Of a stretch of DNA of 21,526 nt, positions 1-7,915 are shown piece after piece (within the stretch, counting starts at the first letter, position 1; every line of letters starts with the position of its first letter). The position numbers were made by a program, and so were the translations under genes. Source of the stretch: Dehalococcoidia bacterium (GTDB taxonomy: Bacteria > Chloroflexota > Dehalococcoidia > UBA2979); the NCBI GenBank assembly GCA_004297315.1, contig SCTU01000216.1, forward strand, positions 1 through 21,526. Reading direction: 5' to 3'. Below the pieces are notes generated by a model, which did no database searches, was not told the DNA's origin, and saw only the letters and a program-made list of their open reading frames with translations.

Positions 1-19
1 GCTTCAGCTAAGGGGGCGA

Positions 20-256
20 ATGTCCCGAGCTGTTTTCGGGTCGTGGATTCCAGCTTTCGAGTCTTCTTGGGACCACGTCGAGCGAGTCGAGCGCGTGCGC
101 CCTTACCTTCTCGGCGGGCACGGGATTGCATTCCTTACGTCCGAACCGCAGTCGGACCGTGCGATCTTTTGGTGCACGGGTCGGACATGTCTCCGTGTCC
201 TTGACGCTCTGGCGGCTCTGGGCATCCCGACAGAGGACGGCGGGCGTGCCTGGTAG
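20..256 (+). CDS. doubtful small hypothetical protein (78 aa)
   Basis: I do not recognise this protein. The reading frame opens at an ATG with a purine-rich AGGGGG only 3 bases upstream, which is closer than usual for a ribosome binding site. The product would be soluble, with two cysteines (FWCTGRTC) and no membrane segment or known motif. By my count about two thirds of its third codon positions are G or C, clearly below the strong G/C bias of the recognised genes nearby, which argues against it. It lies on the same strand as the PAS gene, about 85 bases before it. It may be a real small gene, a decayed fragment, or chance. An opposite-strand frame over the same bases looks less protein-like. 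Confidence 0.3.
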   Translation: MSRAVFGSWIPAFESSWDHVERVERVRPYLLGGHGIAFLTSEPQSDRAIFWCTGRTCLRVLDALAALGIPTEDGGRAW

Positions 257-329
257 GTCACATCTTCCCGCTCGATTCGCGTGAGAACTCCGATCCCCAT
301 TCGGGCAGGCACACTCACAGCACGGCGGG

Positions 330-335
330 TATCGT
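330..335 (+). promoter_or_regulatory. -10 box for a probably leaderless transcript of the PAS gene
   Basis: TATCGT fits the TANNNT pattern and occupies -12 to -7 relative to the ATG at 342, so transcription would start on the A of the start codon. There is no convincing Shine-Dalgarno sequence before that ATG and no good -35 box. The preceding GG (GGTATCGT) may act as an extended -10. Spacing and hexamer are seen; leaderless expression is inferred. Confidence 0.5.
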
Positions 336-341
336 AGCTGC

Positions 342-794
342 ATGACAAACGACGACGCGGTCTACCGCATCATCCTCGAAGAGTCGCCCGAGGCCGTGAT
401 CTGGGCCGACCGCCAGGGCGTCATCCGCTTCTGGAACCGCGGCGCTGAGGAACTCTTCGGCCATACCGCGGCCGAGACCGTCGGGCAGCAAATGGACATG
501 ATCATCCCGGAGAACCTGCGTGCCCGGCACTGGGAGGGCTACGAGCGGGTCATGGTGCAGGGTGAGCCCTCGCGCTACGGACGGCGCGAGATGCTGAAAG
601 TGCCCGCGCTGCGCAAGGACGGCAGCCGCGTCTCCGTCGAGTTCACGCTACTCACCGTGGAACACCCTGAGTACGGCCCGATCGCCGTCGCGACGATCCG
701 CGACGCCTCGGAGACCTTCGCCGAACTGCGCGACCTCCGAAAGCGCCTCGCGGAAGCCGAGGCACGCGCTGGAGGCGCCGCGGCCGCTAGCTGA
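342..794 (+). CDS. stand-alone PAS domain protein (150 aa)
   Basis: This is a single PAS sensor domain with no output domain. It begins near residue 6 with the typical PAS opening (IILEESPEAVIWADRQGVIRF), followed by WNRGAEELFGHTAAE, the helix region GQQMDMIIPENLR, and the strands RKDGSRVSVEFTLL and IAVATIRDASE, ending near residue 125. Residues of roughly 125-145 (ETFAELRDLRKRLAEAEAR) are a charged heptad-like helix, probably a short coiled coil for dimerisation. PAS domains bind small ligands or cofactors or mediate protein contacts; the ligand cannot be told here. No kinase, GGDEF or helix-turn-helix is present, so a partner protein would be needed for signalling. The start is the first ATG; it lacks a Shine-Dalgarno sequence but follows a well-placed -10 box. 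The stop overlaps the end of the convergent CoA-transferase gene by 8 bases. Confidence 0.85.
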   Translation: MTNDDAVYRIILEESPEAVIWADRQGVIRFWNRGAEELFGHTAAETVGQQMDMIIPENLRARHWEGYERVMVQGEPSRYGRREMLKVPALRKDGSRVSVEFTLLTVEHPEYGPIAVATIRDASETFAELRDLRKRLAEAEARAGGAAAAS

Positions 795-2094
795 GGTAAC
801 CGAGCTGCTGCGCCGCCGCCGTCAGTTCCTCGCGGAACTGCGGGTGCGCCAGCGCGATGATCCCCTTCGCCCGCTCGCGCGTGGACTTCCCCTTCAGGCA
901 CACCGCGCCATACTCGGACACCAGCCAGTGCACCTCGGTGCGAGGGGTCGTGACCACGGCGCCCGGGCGGAGCGTAGGCACCACGCGTGAGATCGTCCCT
1001 CCCTTCGCCGTGGAGTAGAAGGCGATGATCGACTTCCCGCCGCGCGACTCGAATGCGCCGCGTGCGTAGTCGTGCTGGCCGCCGGTGCCGCTGTACTGCG
1101 TCGTGCCCATCGACTCCGAACAGCACTGCCCCGTCAGGTCGACCTCGATCGTCGAATTCACGGAGATCAGGTTGTCGTTCCGCGCGATGTTCGTCGGGTG
1201 GTTCGTGTAGGAGACCGGGTGCGCCTCGATGTACGGGTTGTCGTCGAGGAACTCGTACATGCGACGCGTGCCCGCGGCGAAGGTGTAGACGGCCTTGCCC
1301 GGGTGGAACGTCTTTTTCGAGCCGTTAGCGACGCCTGACTCGACGAGGTCGACCATCGACTCCACGAACATCTCCGTGTGGATGCCGAGGTCGCGGTGGC
1401 TCATCAGGTTCTTCGCGACGGTGTTCGGCACGCCGCCAATCCCGAGCTGGATCGTCGCGCCGTCCGGGATCATTTCCGCGATGATGCGAGCCATCTCGCG
1501 GTCCTCCGCCCGCTCCGCAGGCACCGGCAGTTCCGCAAGCGGCACGTGGTTCTCGATGACCGCTGAGACCTCCGAGATATGCACCCACGAGTTGCCGTGC
1601 ACGCGCGGCATGTTGTCGTTCACCTCGGCAAGCACGACCTTCGCGTTCGCGATCGCCGCCTTGTTCGTGTCCACGTTGACGCCGAGGCTCATGTACCCGT
1701 GCCGGTCCATCCGCGACACGGTCACCATCGTCACGTCGATGTCGAGGTACTCCTCCATCAGGCGCGGGATCTGGTGGAAGAACGCGGGGACGAGGTGGGC
1801 GTGGCCGGCGTCGATGATCCCGCGGTCGACGCCGCTCGCGAAGAGCGACTCCCAGTGGATGCGGCCTCGGAGGTCGGGGTGCAGCGTGCTGCGTCCGCTC
1901 GCCGCGAGGGGGAGCAGCGCCGTCATCCGCACGTCGGTGAGGCCGCCGGCGCGGGCGCGGTCGGCGACGGCCTCCAGCAGCGCCGGAGGTTCACCAATCG
2001 CACTGCCCTGCACGATGAATGAATGGTCCGGGATCAGCCCGACGGCCTCCGCCGGTGTCTTTCGCTTCTTCTGGTATTCGGCCTGCCAGTCCAT
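787..2094 (-). CDS. acetyl-CoA hydrolase/transferase family protein (4-hydroxybutyrate/butyryl-CoA:acetate CoA-transferase type)
   Basis: This 435-aa protein has the length and motifs of family I CoA-transferases related to 4-hydroxybutyrate and butyryl-CoA:acetate CoA-transferases. These move CoA between acyl-CoA and acetate or another acid through a glutamyl-CoA thioester. Glu241 in LGIHTEMFVESM sits where the family's catalytic Glu lies (GIHSEM in 4-hydroxybutyrate CoA-transferase). IQLGIGGVPNTVAKNL precedes it, and the glycine-rich GTGGQHDYARGAFESRGGKS segment and the VVTTPRTEVHWLVSEYGAV block follow. The start ATG has GGAGG six bases upstream. It is cytosolic. It is divergent from the carboxylesterase gene over a 151-base gap, so the two could be co-regulated. 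Acetyl-CoA hydrolase activity cannot be excluded from sequence alone. The family call is firm; the acyl substrate is not known. Confidence 0.93.
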   Translation of the reverse strand: MDWQAEYQKKRKTPAEAVGLIPDHSFIVQGSAIGEPPALLEAVADRARAGGLTDVRMTALLPLAASGRSTLHPDLRGRIHWESLFASGVDRGIIDAGHAHLVPAFFHQIPRLMEEYLDIDVTMVTVSRMDRHGYMSLGVNVDTNKAAIANAKVVLAEVNDNMPRVHGNSWVHISEVSAVIENHVPLAELPVPAERAEDREMARIIAEMIPDGATIQLGIGGVPNTVAKNLMSHRDLGIHTEMFVESMVDLVESGVANGSKKTFHPGKAVYTFAAGTRRMYEFLDDNPYIEAHPVSYTNHPTNIARNDNLISVNSTIEVDLTGQCCSESMGTTQYSGTGGQHDYARGAFESRGGKSIIAFYSTAKGGTISRVVPTLRPGAVVTTPRTEVHWLVSEYGAVCLKGKSTRERAKGIIALAHPQFREELTAAAQQLGYLS

Positions 2095-2127
2095 TGCCCA
2101 CCTCCGCGCTCGCCCGCGAGCCGCGCA

Positions 2128-2133
2128 GTTATA
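2128..2133 (-). promoter_or_regulatory. putative -10 box for the CoA-transferase gene
   Basis: On the minus strand this reads TATAAC, preceded by GG, in the middle of a G+C-rich divergent intergenic region. It would give a leader of about 27 bases before the ATG at 2094, including the GGAGG ribosome binding site. No good -35 box is visible. Prediction only. Confidence 0.4.
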
Positions 2134-2192
2134 CCACCGCCTTCACACCTCCGAGGCCCGACCAACCCAGAAGTGCCGCGTCGGCCTCGGCG

Positions 2193-2198
2193 TATGAT
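2193..2198 (+). promoter_or_regulatory. putative -10 box for the carboxylesterase gene
   Basis: TATGAT differs from the TATAAT consensus by one base and stands out from its G+C-rich surroundings. It predicts a start near 2205 and a leader of about 41 bases that contains GGAGG. No convincing -35 element is present. Confidence 0.4.
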
Positions 2199-2245
2199 GC
2201 GCGCGATTTCGGCTCAGGCAGGCTCCGGCCCGGTTGGAGGATTCC

Positions 2246-3775
2246 ATGACCACGACAGCGAGCGAGGTCGTCACGACGGCCAACGGCAAGGTGCGCGGCG
2301 CCACCGAGAAGGGTGTGCAGGTATTCCGCGGCATCCCCTACGGCGCGTCTACCGCGGGTGCCGGCCGCTTCATGCCGCCGAGGCCGCCCGAGCCGTGGAC
2401 GGGCGTGCGCGACGCGACGTCCTGGGGTCCGCTCTGCCCGCAGGACGGGCCGGTGGCCACGGTCGCGCTCTCCGACGTAAACACGATCGGCGCGTTGCCC
2501 TCGCTGCCGCTGAGTGAGGACTGCCTCGTCCTCAACGTGTGGACGCCCGCGGCGGGCGGCGCGAAGCGGCCGGTGATGTTCTGGTTGCACGGCCGCGGCT
2601 TCTCCGCCGGCGGCGGTTCCGAGGGCTGGTACAACGGCGCCGACCTCGCCAAGCGCGGCGACGTGGTGGTGATCACGATCAACCACCGCCTGAACGCCTT
2701 TGGACATCTGTACCTCGGCGAACTGGGCGGGCCCGAGTTCGCCTCATCCGGCATGGCCGGCATGCTCGACGCCGTCCTCGCCCTCGAATGGGTGCGCGAT
2801 AACGTCGCGGCGTTTGGCGGCGACCCCGACAATGTGATGATCTTCGGCGAGTCCGGCGGCGGCGCGAAGGTGAGCACGCTGCTCACGCTGCCGCAGGCCG
2901 CGGGCCTCTTCCACCGCGCCGCGATCCAGAGCGGCCCCGGCCTTCGAGGCGCCGACCCGAAGGCGGCCACCGAATTCGCCGAGCAACTACTCGCCCACCT
3001 CGGCATCCCGCGCACGGAACTGCACCGCCTCCAACAGTTGCCGCACGAACAACTGACGGCGGCGCTGCGGGAAGCCGCCGGCGGCGCGGGCGCCAGCCCG
3101 ATGACGCTCCGCCCGGTCGTCGACGGCGCCGTGCTCCCGCGCCACCCGTTCGACCCGGACGCGCCGGCGACGGCGCTCAACATCCCGATCATCATCGGCA
3201 CCAACCGCGACGAGTTCGCGCTGTACGCCGCCATCGACCCACGCCGCCGCCGCCTCGAAGAGCACGAACTCGAGGCGCGGATGCGGCCGGTGCTCAAGGA
3301 GAAGTACGATGCGATCGTTGCGCCGTACCGCAAGCGCCCGGACAACACGTCGTGGGACATCTACATCGCGCTCTCGAGCGAGCGGACGCACCGCGCCTCG
3401 ATCGCGCTGGCCGAGCGGAAGGCGGCGCAGGCCGGGGGCGCACCTGTCTACATGTATCTGTTCTCGTTCCAGAGCAACTTCAAGGGCGGCCTGATGAAGT
3501 CGGCCCACTCGATGGAGATCCCGTTCGTCTTCGACCACCCGGATGTCTCGCCGTTCACCGGCGACAGCCCGGATCGAGCGGCCATCGCCACGACGATGAG
3601 CCAGGCGTGGCTCGCCTTCGCGCGCACCGGCAACCCGAACTACGAGGGCCTGCCGCACTGGCCGGCCTACGACGCGAAGAAGCGCTCGACGATGGTGTTC
3701 GACACGCAGACCGCCGCCGTCGACGACCCGCGCCGCGAGGAACTCGCCAACTGGGCGGGCATTCCGCTCACGTAA
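2246..3775 (+). CDS. type-B carboxylesterase (509 aa)
   Basis: An alpha/beta-hydrolase of the carboxylesterase/para-nitrobenzyl esterase family, which hydrolyses carboxylic esters of many alcohols. The catalytic triad is visible: Ser203 in FGESGGGAK, Glu323 in GTNRDEF, and His421 in AHSMEIPFVF. The N-terminal block RGIPYG, the SEDCLVLNVWTP motif and the WVRDNVAAFGGDPDNV motif are all standard. Length is normal and no signal peptide is evident, so it is probably cytosolic. I prefer the ATG at 2246 (MTTTASEVV) to an in-frame TTG at 2234, because GGAGG sits five bases before the ATG. One oddity is the oxyanion-hole loop, which reads HGRGF (Arg117) where the family usually has HGGGF or HGGAF. The gene is divergent from the CoA-transferase and convergent with the ABC exporter, so it is its own transcript. 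Physiological substrate unknown. Confidence 0.93.
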   Translation: MTTTASEVVTTANGKVRGATEKGVQVFRGIPYGASTAGAGRFMPPRPPEPWTGVRDATSWGPLCPQDGPVATVALSDVNTIGALPSLPLSEDCLVLNVWTPAAGGAKRPVMFWLHGRGFSAGGGSEGWYNGADLAKRGDVVVITINHRLNAFGHLYLGELGGPEFASSGMAGMLDAVLALEWVRDNVAAFGGDPDNVMIFGESGGGAKVSTLLTLPQAAGLFHRAAIQSGPGLRGADPKAATEFAEQLLAHLGIPRTELHRLQQLPHEQLTAALREAAGGAGASPMTLRPVVDGAVLPRHPFDPDAPATALNIPIIIGTNRDEFALYAAIDPRRRRLEEHELEARMRPVLKEKYDAIVAPYRKRPDNTSWDIYIALSSERTHRASIALAERKAAQAGGAPVYMYLFSFQSNFKGGLMKSAHSMEIPFVFDHPDVSPFTGDSPDRAAIATTMSQAWLAFARTGNPNYEGLPHWPAYDAKKRSTMVFDTQTAAVDDPRREELANWAGIPLT

Positions 3776-3796
3776 GCCGCGGACGGCCGCCAGGGG

Positions 3797-5632
3797 TCAG
3801 GCGCCCGTGACCTCCGCGGGCGTCTGCACGTCTGCCTGGGTGACCTCCGCTTCGGCGAATTGCTCGCGGTAGAGCGAGGCGTACAGGCCGCCGCGCGCGA
3901 GCAGCGCCTCGTGGCGCCCGCGCTCCACGATCCGGCCGCGGTCGAAGACGAGAATTTCGTCCGCCGCGACGACCGTCGAAAGCCGGTGCGCGATCACGAT
4001 CGTCGTGCGCCCGCGCGCGAGCATGGCCGTCGCCTCGCGGATCTCGCGCTCCAGCCGAGAGTCGAGGGACGAGGTCGCCTCGTCGAGGATGAGGATCGGC
4101 GGGTCCTTCAAGATCGCGCGTGCGATCGCCACACGCTGCTTCTCGCCGCCGCTCAGCCGGTAGCCGCGCTCGCCGACCTTCGTCTCGAGGCCTTCCGGCA
4201 GCCGCGCGATCAGCGAGCCGAGGCCCGCGGCCTCTGCCGCGGCCTGGCACTCCTCGTCCGTCGCGGTCAGCCGCCCGTAGCGGATGTTGTCGAACAGCGA
4301 CGTGTGGAAGAGGTAGGTGTCCTGCATCACCGTCCCGATCGTGTCGCTGATCGAGTCGAGCGTGAGGTCGCGCAGGTCATGGCCGTCGAGCGTGACCCGG
4401 CCGGAGGTCGGGTCGTAGTAGCGCTGGAGGAGGTACGTCACCGTCGTCTTGCCGGCACCGGACGGCCCCACCAGCGCGACCATGCGGCCCGCCGGGATCT
4501 CGAACGAGACGCCGTCGAGGGCGGCGGCCGGCTCGCGGTAGGCAAAGCGCACGTCCTCGAACGCGACAGCGCCGCGGGGCTGAGTCAGGCGGACGGCGTC
4601 GGGCCGCTCCTCGACCTCCACGGGGAGATCGAGGTACTCGAAGATCCGTTCGACCACCGCGAGCGAGGACAGCAGCGTCGTGTTGAGCCGCGCGATGCCC
4701 GCGAACGGCCCGAACACGCGCGTCGCGAGCATCGCGAACGTCACGACCGTGCCGACCGAGAGTTCGCCTCCCACCACGGCACGGCCGCCCCACCAGTAGA
4801 TCGCGCCGGGGATCAGCGCGCCGAAGAGCGAGGTCCCCATGTTGAACCAGCGCCCTGCCATCAGCCGCCTGATCGAAAGCGACCGCAGCGCGTCGTTCGA
4901 CTGCTCGAAGCGCGCCGTCTCGTGTGCCTGGCGGCCGAAGGTCTTGGTGAGCATCGCCCCGGAGACGGACAGCGTCTCTTCGAGGTGGCTCGACATCTTC
5001 GCCGACTCCTCGTGCCACTCGCGCATCAGCGTGCGCATGTGCGCGCCCACCCGCATCGTCGGGTACACCCAGATCGGCAACACGAGCAGCGTGACAAGCG
5101 CAAGCTTCGCGTTGAGCGCAAACATCATCCCGAACGCGATCACGAGCGTGAACAGGTTGCCGAGGAAGTCAGTGAACGTGCCGGTGACCGCCTGCTGCAC
5201 CGCGTTAACGTCGGTTGAGAGTCGCGAGAGGATCTCGCCGGTCCGCGTTGCGGTGTAGAAGCGGACGGACAGCCTCAGCAGATGGTCGTGCAGCCGCGAC
5301 CGCAGCCGGTGCATCACCCCCTGCCCGATCGCCTGGTTCACGAAGGACTGCACGACGCCCAGCAGTGAGGAGCCCAGCACCGCCCCAACGTAGAGCAGGA
5401 ACAGCCGGTCGAGGTTGCCGAGAGTCGCGCCGGCCGCCATCCGGTCGACCATCTGGCCGAGCAGCCGCACGCCGAGCAGGTCGAGTCCGGTCGTGGTCAG
5501 CAGGAGGAAGACGAGCGCCGCCAGCGCCCAGACGTAAGGCCGGAACATCCCCGCCGTGCGTCGCAGCAGCGCGGAGCGGTCGCCCTTTGGGCGGGCGGTC
5601 GACAGGCGGCCGCCGCCCCCACCCATCATCAT
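3797..5632 (-). CDS. ABC exporter, fused permease-ATPase (611 aa)
   Basis: A half-transporter of the MsbA/LmrA multidrug and lipid exporter type, working as a dimer in the inner membrane. About 330 N-terminal residues form the six-helix ABC transmembrane domain (first helix around YVWALAALVFLLLTTTGLDLL). The ATPase domain follows, with Walker A GPSGAGKT at 389-396 (Lys395), signature LSGGE starting near residue 493, Walker B ILILDE (Asp517, Glu518), and the switch His in IVIAHRLST. All catalytic residues are present, so a homodimer is possible. The frame stays open further upstream, but that would run into the flavoprotein gene. I chose the first of three consecutive ATGs at 5632 because GAGG lies six bases before it. 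It is the last gene of a six-gene co-directional run, 70 bases after the flavoprotein. The substrate cannot be read from the sequence. Confidence 0.93.
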   Translation of the reverse strand: MMMGGGGGRLSTARPKGDRSALLRRTAGMFRPYVWALAALVFLLLTTTGLDLLGVRLLGQMVDRMAAGATLGNLDRLFLLYVGAVLGSSLLGVVQSFVNQAIGQGVMHRLRSRLHDHLLRLSVRFYTATRTGEILSRLSTDVNAVQQAVTGTFTDFLGNLFTLVIAFGMMFALNAKLALVTLLVLPIWVYPTMRVGAHMRTLMREWHEESAKMSSHLEETLSVSGAMLTKTFGRQAHETARFEQSNDALRSLSIRRLMAGRWFNMGTSLFGALIPGAIYWWGGRAVVGGELSVGTVVTFAMLATRVFGPFAGIARLNTTLLSSLAVVERIFEYLDLPVEVEERPDAVRLTQPRGAVAFEDVRFAYREPAAALDGVSFEIPAGRMVALVGPSGAGKTTVTYLLQRYYDPTSGRVTLDGHDLRDLTLDSISDTIGTVMQDTYLFHTSLFDNIRYGRLTATDEECQAAAEAAGLGSLIARLPEGLETKVGERGYRLSGGEKQRVAIARAILKDPPILILDEATSSLDSRLEREIREATAMLARGRTTIVIAHRLSTVVAADEILVFDRGRIVERGRHEALLARGGLYASLYREQFAEAEVTQADVQTPAEVTGA

Positions 5633-5702
5633 CTCGTACCTCGCGATCCCTGAGATCGAGGGTACACGCGATACGGTCGGCCGCGCGGGACCGGCAGCGG
5701 GC

Positions 5703-7184
5703 TCAGCCCGCTCGTACCGCCTTTGCGGCCGCGGCACCCGCGGTGCGCCCGAATACCGCACCCGCCATCAGGCCGGTCCCGCCCGGGTAGTTGTGGTAGA
5801 ACAGCCCGCCCACCAGTTCACCCGCGGCGTAGAGGCCGGGGATCGGGCGGTCCTCGGTGTCGAGCACTTGCGCGCTCTTCGCCTCGATGCGCAGCCCGCC
5901 GAAGGTGAATGTGATGCCGCAGGTGACGGCGAAGCCGACGTACGGCGGATGGTCGAGCGGCAGCGCCCAGTTCGACTTCGGCGGGTCGATGCCGACCGTC
6001 CCCACGCCGTCGAGGCGTGACGGGTCGTAAGAGCCCTCGCGGCAGGCGTCGTTGTACGCCTCGATCGTGCGGACGAAGCCGCCGACGTCGACCCCGAGAT
6101 CCGCGGCGAGCTGGGGAAGCGTCATCGCCTCCGCCTTCGTGACTTCCTTGATGCGGTACTCGTCGCGCAGGCGGGCGACCGTCTGCTGGTCGAAAATCTG
6201 GAACGCGACGCTGTGCGGCTGCTTCAGGATCTCCCGGCCGTACTTCGCGTAGGTGTAGTTGCGCAGGTCAGCGCCCTCGTCGACGAAGCGCTCCCCGCGC
6301 GCGTTCACGATCACCCCCAGCGGGTACGAGTGCTTCTGGTAGAGGTCGCCGATCCGGCGGTTCCCCGTCGGCGGCGCGTTGAGGTCCCACGCGACGGCGT
6401 GCGCCGACGACCAGTGTCCGTAGGACTGCGCGCCGATCTCGAGCGCCGCCTTGATCGCATCGCCAGTGTTGTGGCGCGTCCCGCGCACCTTCGCCATCTC
6501 CCAGCCGGCTCCGAGATAGCGCGTGCGCATCTCGACGTTCGCCTCGAAGCCCCCCGCCGCGAGGACGACCGCCCCCGCCTCGATGGTCTCGTGGCCCTCG
6601 ACGGTCTTGACGCGGACGCCGGTCACATGGCCGCGCTGGTCGGTGAGGAGCCCGTACACCTTCGTGCCGTACCGGAGCGCGACCCCCCGGCGCTCCAATG
6701 CCGCGAAATGCGTGTCCGAAAGGCCCGCGCCACCGCCGACCGCCTCGGTGATCATCCCGCCCCAGAACCGCAGCTTGCCCTCGACCTCGTAGGCCTGGCG
6801 GCCGTACATCAACACCCAGCGCATCCCGCCGTACTCGCGCATCCACTGCGCGGTCGGGTAGGCGTTCTCGATCAGGTGGTCGACGAGCGTGGGGTCGGCG
6901 TGTCCCTCGGTCACGCGGTAGAGGTCCTCGCGCATCGCCGAGGCCGGGTAGGAGCCGACCTCGATGCGGTCGACCTCGGCGTCGCTCAGGTCGGGGATCA
7001 GGCCGCGAATCTCGGCGAGTCCGTCGTAGGGGAAACGGAAGCCGCCGCCGGTGAAGAAGGTGTTGCCGCCCCGCTCGCCTTCGTCGGCCTTTTCGAGGAC
7101 GAGGACGTCAGCGCCCGCTTCGCGCGCGGCGAGTGCCGCACACATCGCCGCGTTCCCGGCGCCCACCACGATCACATCCGGCAC
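5703..7184 (-). CDS. FAD-dependent oxidoreductase, fumarate reductase/TcuA-like flavoprotein (493 aa)
   Basis: A member of the FAD-binding-2 family (succinate dehydrogenase/fumarate reductase flavoprotein, 3-ketosteroid dehydrogenase, tricarballylate dehydrogenase TcuA). These oxidise or reduce C-C bonds next to carbonyl or carboxyl groups using FAD. The N-terminus PDVIVVGAGNAAMCAALAA is a dinucleotide-binding fold, followed by the LEKA acidic end of beta-2 and ERGGNTFFTGG, much as in TcuA. VVLAAGGFEAN and the C-terminal PIPGLYAAGELVGG...YPGGTGLMAGAVFGR block complete the FAD domain. The track-length frame starts earlier at an Arg/Ser-rich stretch that is not protein-like. I chose the GTG at 7184 because GGGAGG lies five bases upstream and the Rossmann motif then starts at residue 3. 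There is no Tat or Sec signal, so it is cytosolic. Substrate unknown. Confidence 0.9.
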   Translation of the reverse strand: MPDVIVVGAGNAAMCAALAAREAGADVLVLEKADEGERGGNTFFTGGGFRFPYDGLAEIRGLIPDLSDAEVDRIEVGSYPASAMREDLYRVTEGHADPTLVDHLIENAYPTAQWMREYGGMRWVLMYGRQAYEVEGKLRFWGGMITEAVGGGAGLSDTHFAALERRGVALRYGTKVYGLLTDQRGHVTGVRVKTVEGHETIEAGAVVLAAGGFEANVEMRTRYLGAGWEMAKVRGTRHNTGDAIKAALEIGAQSYGHWSSAHAVAWDLNAPPTGNRRIGDLYQKHSYPLGVIVNARGERFVDEGADLRNYTYAKYGREILKQPHSVAFQIFDQQTVARLRDEYRIKEVTKAEAMTLPQLAADLGVDVGGFVRTIEAYNDACREGSYDPSRLDGVGTVGIDPPKSNWALPLDHPPYVGFAVTCGITFTFGGLRIEAKSAQVLDTEDRPIPGLYAAGELVGGLFYHNYPGGTGLMAGAVFGRTAGAAAAKAVRAG

Positions 7185-7263
7185 GACGGCCTCCCTATCG
7201 ATCACGACCCCCGCATTGGAGCCTACGAGGCCGCGCGCGGCAAGCCGTGAGCGCCCGAGCGCC

Positions 7264-7845
7264 TCAGTGGCTCCGAAGCGCGACTGCGATCTCCTTCGCC
7301 TCCGCGACGAGGGCGTCGAGCCGGCGCGCGAGCGCTTCGACGTCCGGGCCCTCGGCGGCACAGAAGGCGAACGCGTTGACCGTGGCGTGGCGCGGGAGGT
7401 ACGAGGGCTGGCCTCCGTCCAGCCTGGGCGCCATACCCCAGTGCAGGTGCGGCCCGGTCGACATGCCCGTGCTCCCCACGACGCCGAGGAGCGTGCCGGC
7501 CTCGACTACCTGCCCCTCGTGGACGGACGGCGCGTCTCGCAGGTGGCCGTATAACGTGACGTATCCCGCCTCGGCATGGTCGAGGATGACGGCGTTCCCG
7601 AAGATCTCCTTGAAGCTGTCCCAGGGCGTCCCGCGGAGCGCGTCGATGAAGACGTCGCGCACGAAGCCCGCTGCCGGCGCGAGCACCGGCGTGCCGCTGT
7701 CCGCTCCAATGTCGACGCCGGTATGCCCCTCCACGTGCGCCGCGATGTCGTGCGCACCAAACTGCGAGGTGACCGGCCCCTCGCACGGCCAGCCTCGCAC
7801 CACGCCGGCACCGATGCGGGTGTGGGGGAAAAGCGGCACAAGCAC
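7264..7845 (-). CDS. M23 family metallopeptidase domain protein, no signal peptide (193 aa)
   Basis: A LytM/M23 zinc peptidase, a family that cuts glycine-containing or stem peptides in cell walls and elsewhere. The zinc motif is intact: His41 and Asp45 in GHTGVDIGA, then His133 and His135 in TGPHLHWGM, with His101 in LYGHL as the second catalytic histidine. The lid and core are recognisable (SQFGAH, GTPVLAPAAGFV, VVEAGTLLGVVGSTG). The C-terminal 40 residues form an acidic helix. I chose the GTG at 7845, which has GAGGAGGT five bases upstream. The longer frame begins inside the crotonase gene and is Arg/Pro/Ser-rich. From this start there is no signal peptide or membrane anchor, which is unusual for M23 enzymes. 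It lies between the crotonase and flavoprotein genes on the same strand. Confidence 0.88.
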   Translation of the reverse strand: MLVPLFPHTRIGAGVVRGWPCEGPVTSQFGAHDIAAHVEGHTGVDIGADSGTPVLAPAAGFVRDVFIDALRGTPWDSFKEIFGNAVILDHAEAGYVTLYGHLRDAPSVHEGQVVEAGTLLGVVGSTGMSTGPHLHWGMAPRLDGGQPSYLPRHATVNAFAFCAAEGPDVEALARRLDALVAEAKEIAVALRSH

Positions 7846-7915
7846 ACCACACCTCCTCTTCGGAAGCTCTGGTGTACGCGGCCCAGACGTGACTCCACAG
7901 CGGGAAGTGGCGCGG

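Noticed and set aside
8..343. 111-codon minus-strand frame at the left edge
   Set aside because: Cys/Arg/Pro-rich and without motifs or a ribosome binding site; likely non-coding.
3860..5218. 452-codon plus-strand frame over the ABC exporter
   Set aside because: Shadow of the exporter; composition is Arg/His/Glu-rich with no motif.
5644..5658. Short inverted repeat CGATC-N5-GATCG before the ABC exporter
   Set aside because: Only 5-base arms in GC-rich DNA; easily chance, so not listed as an operator.
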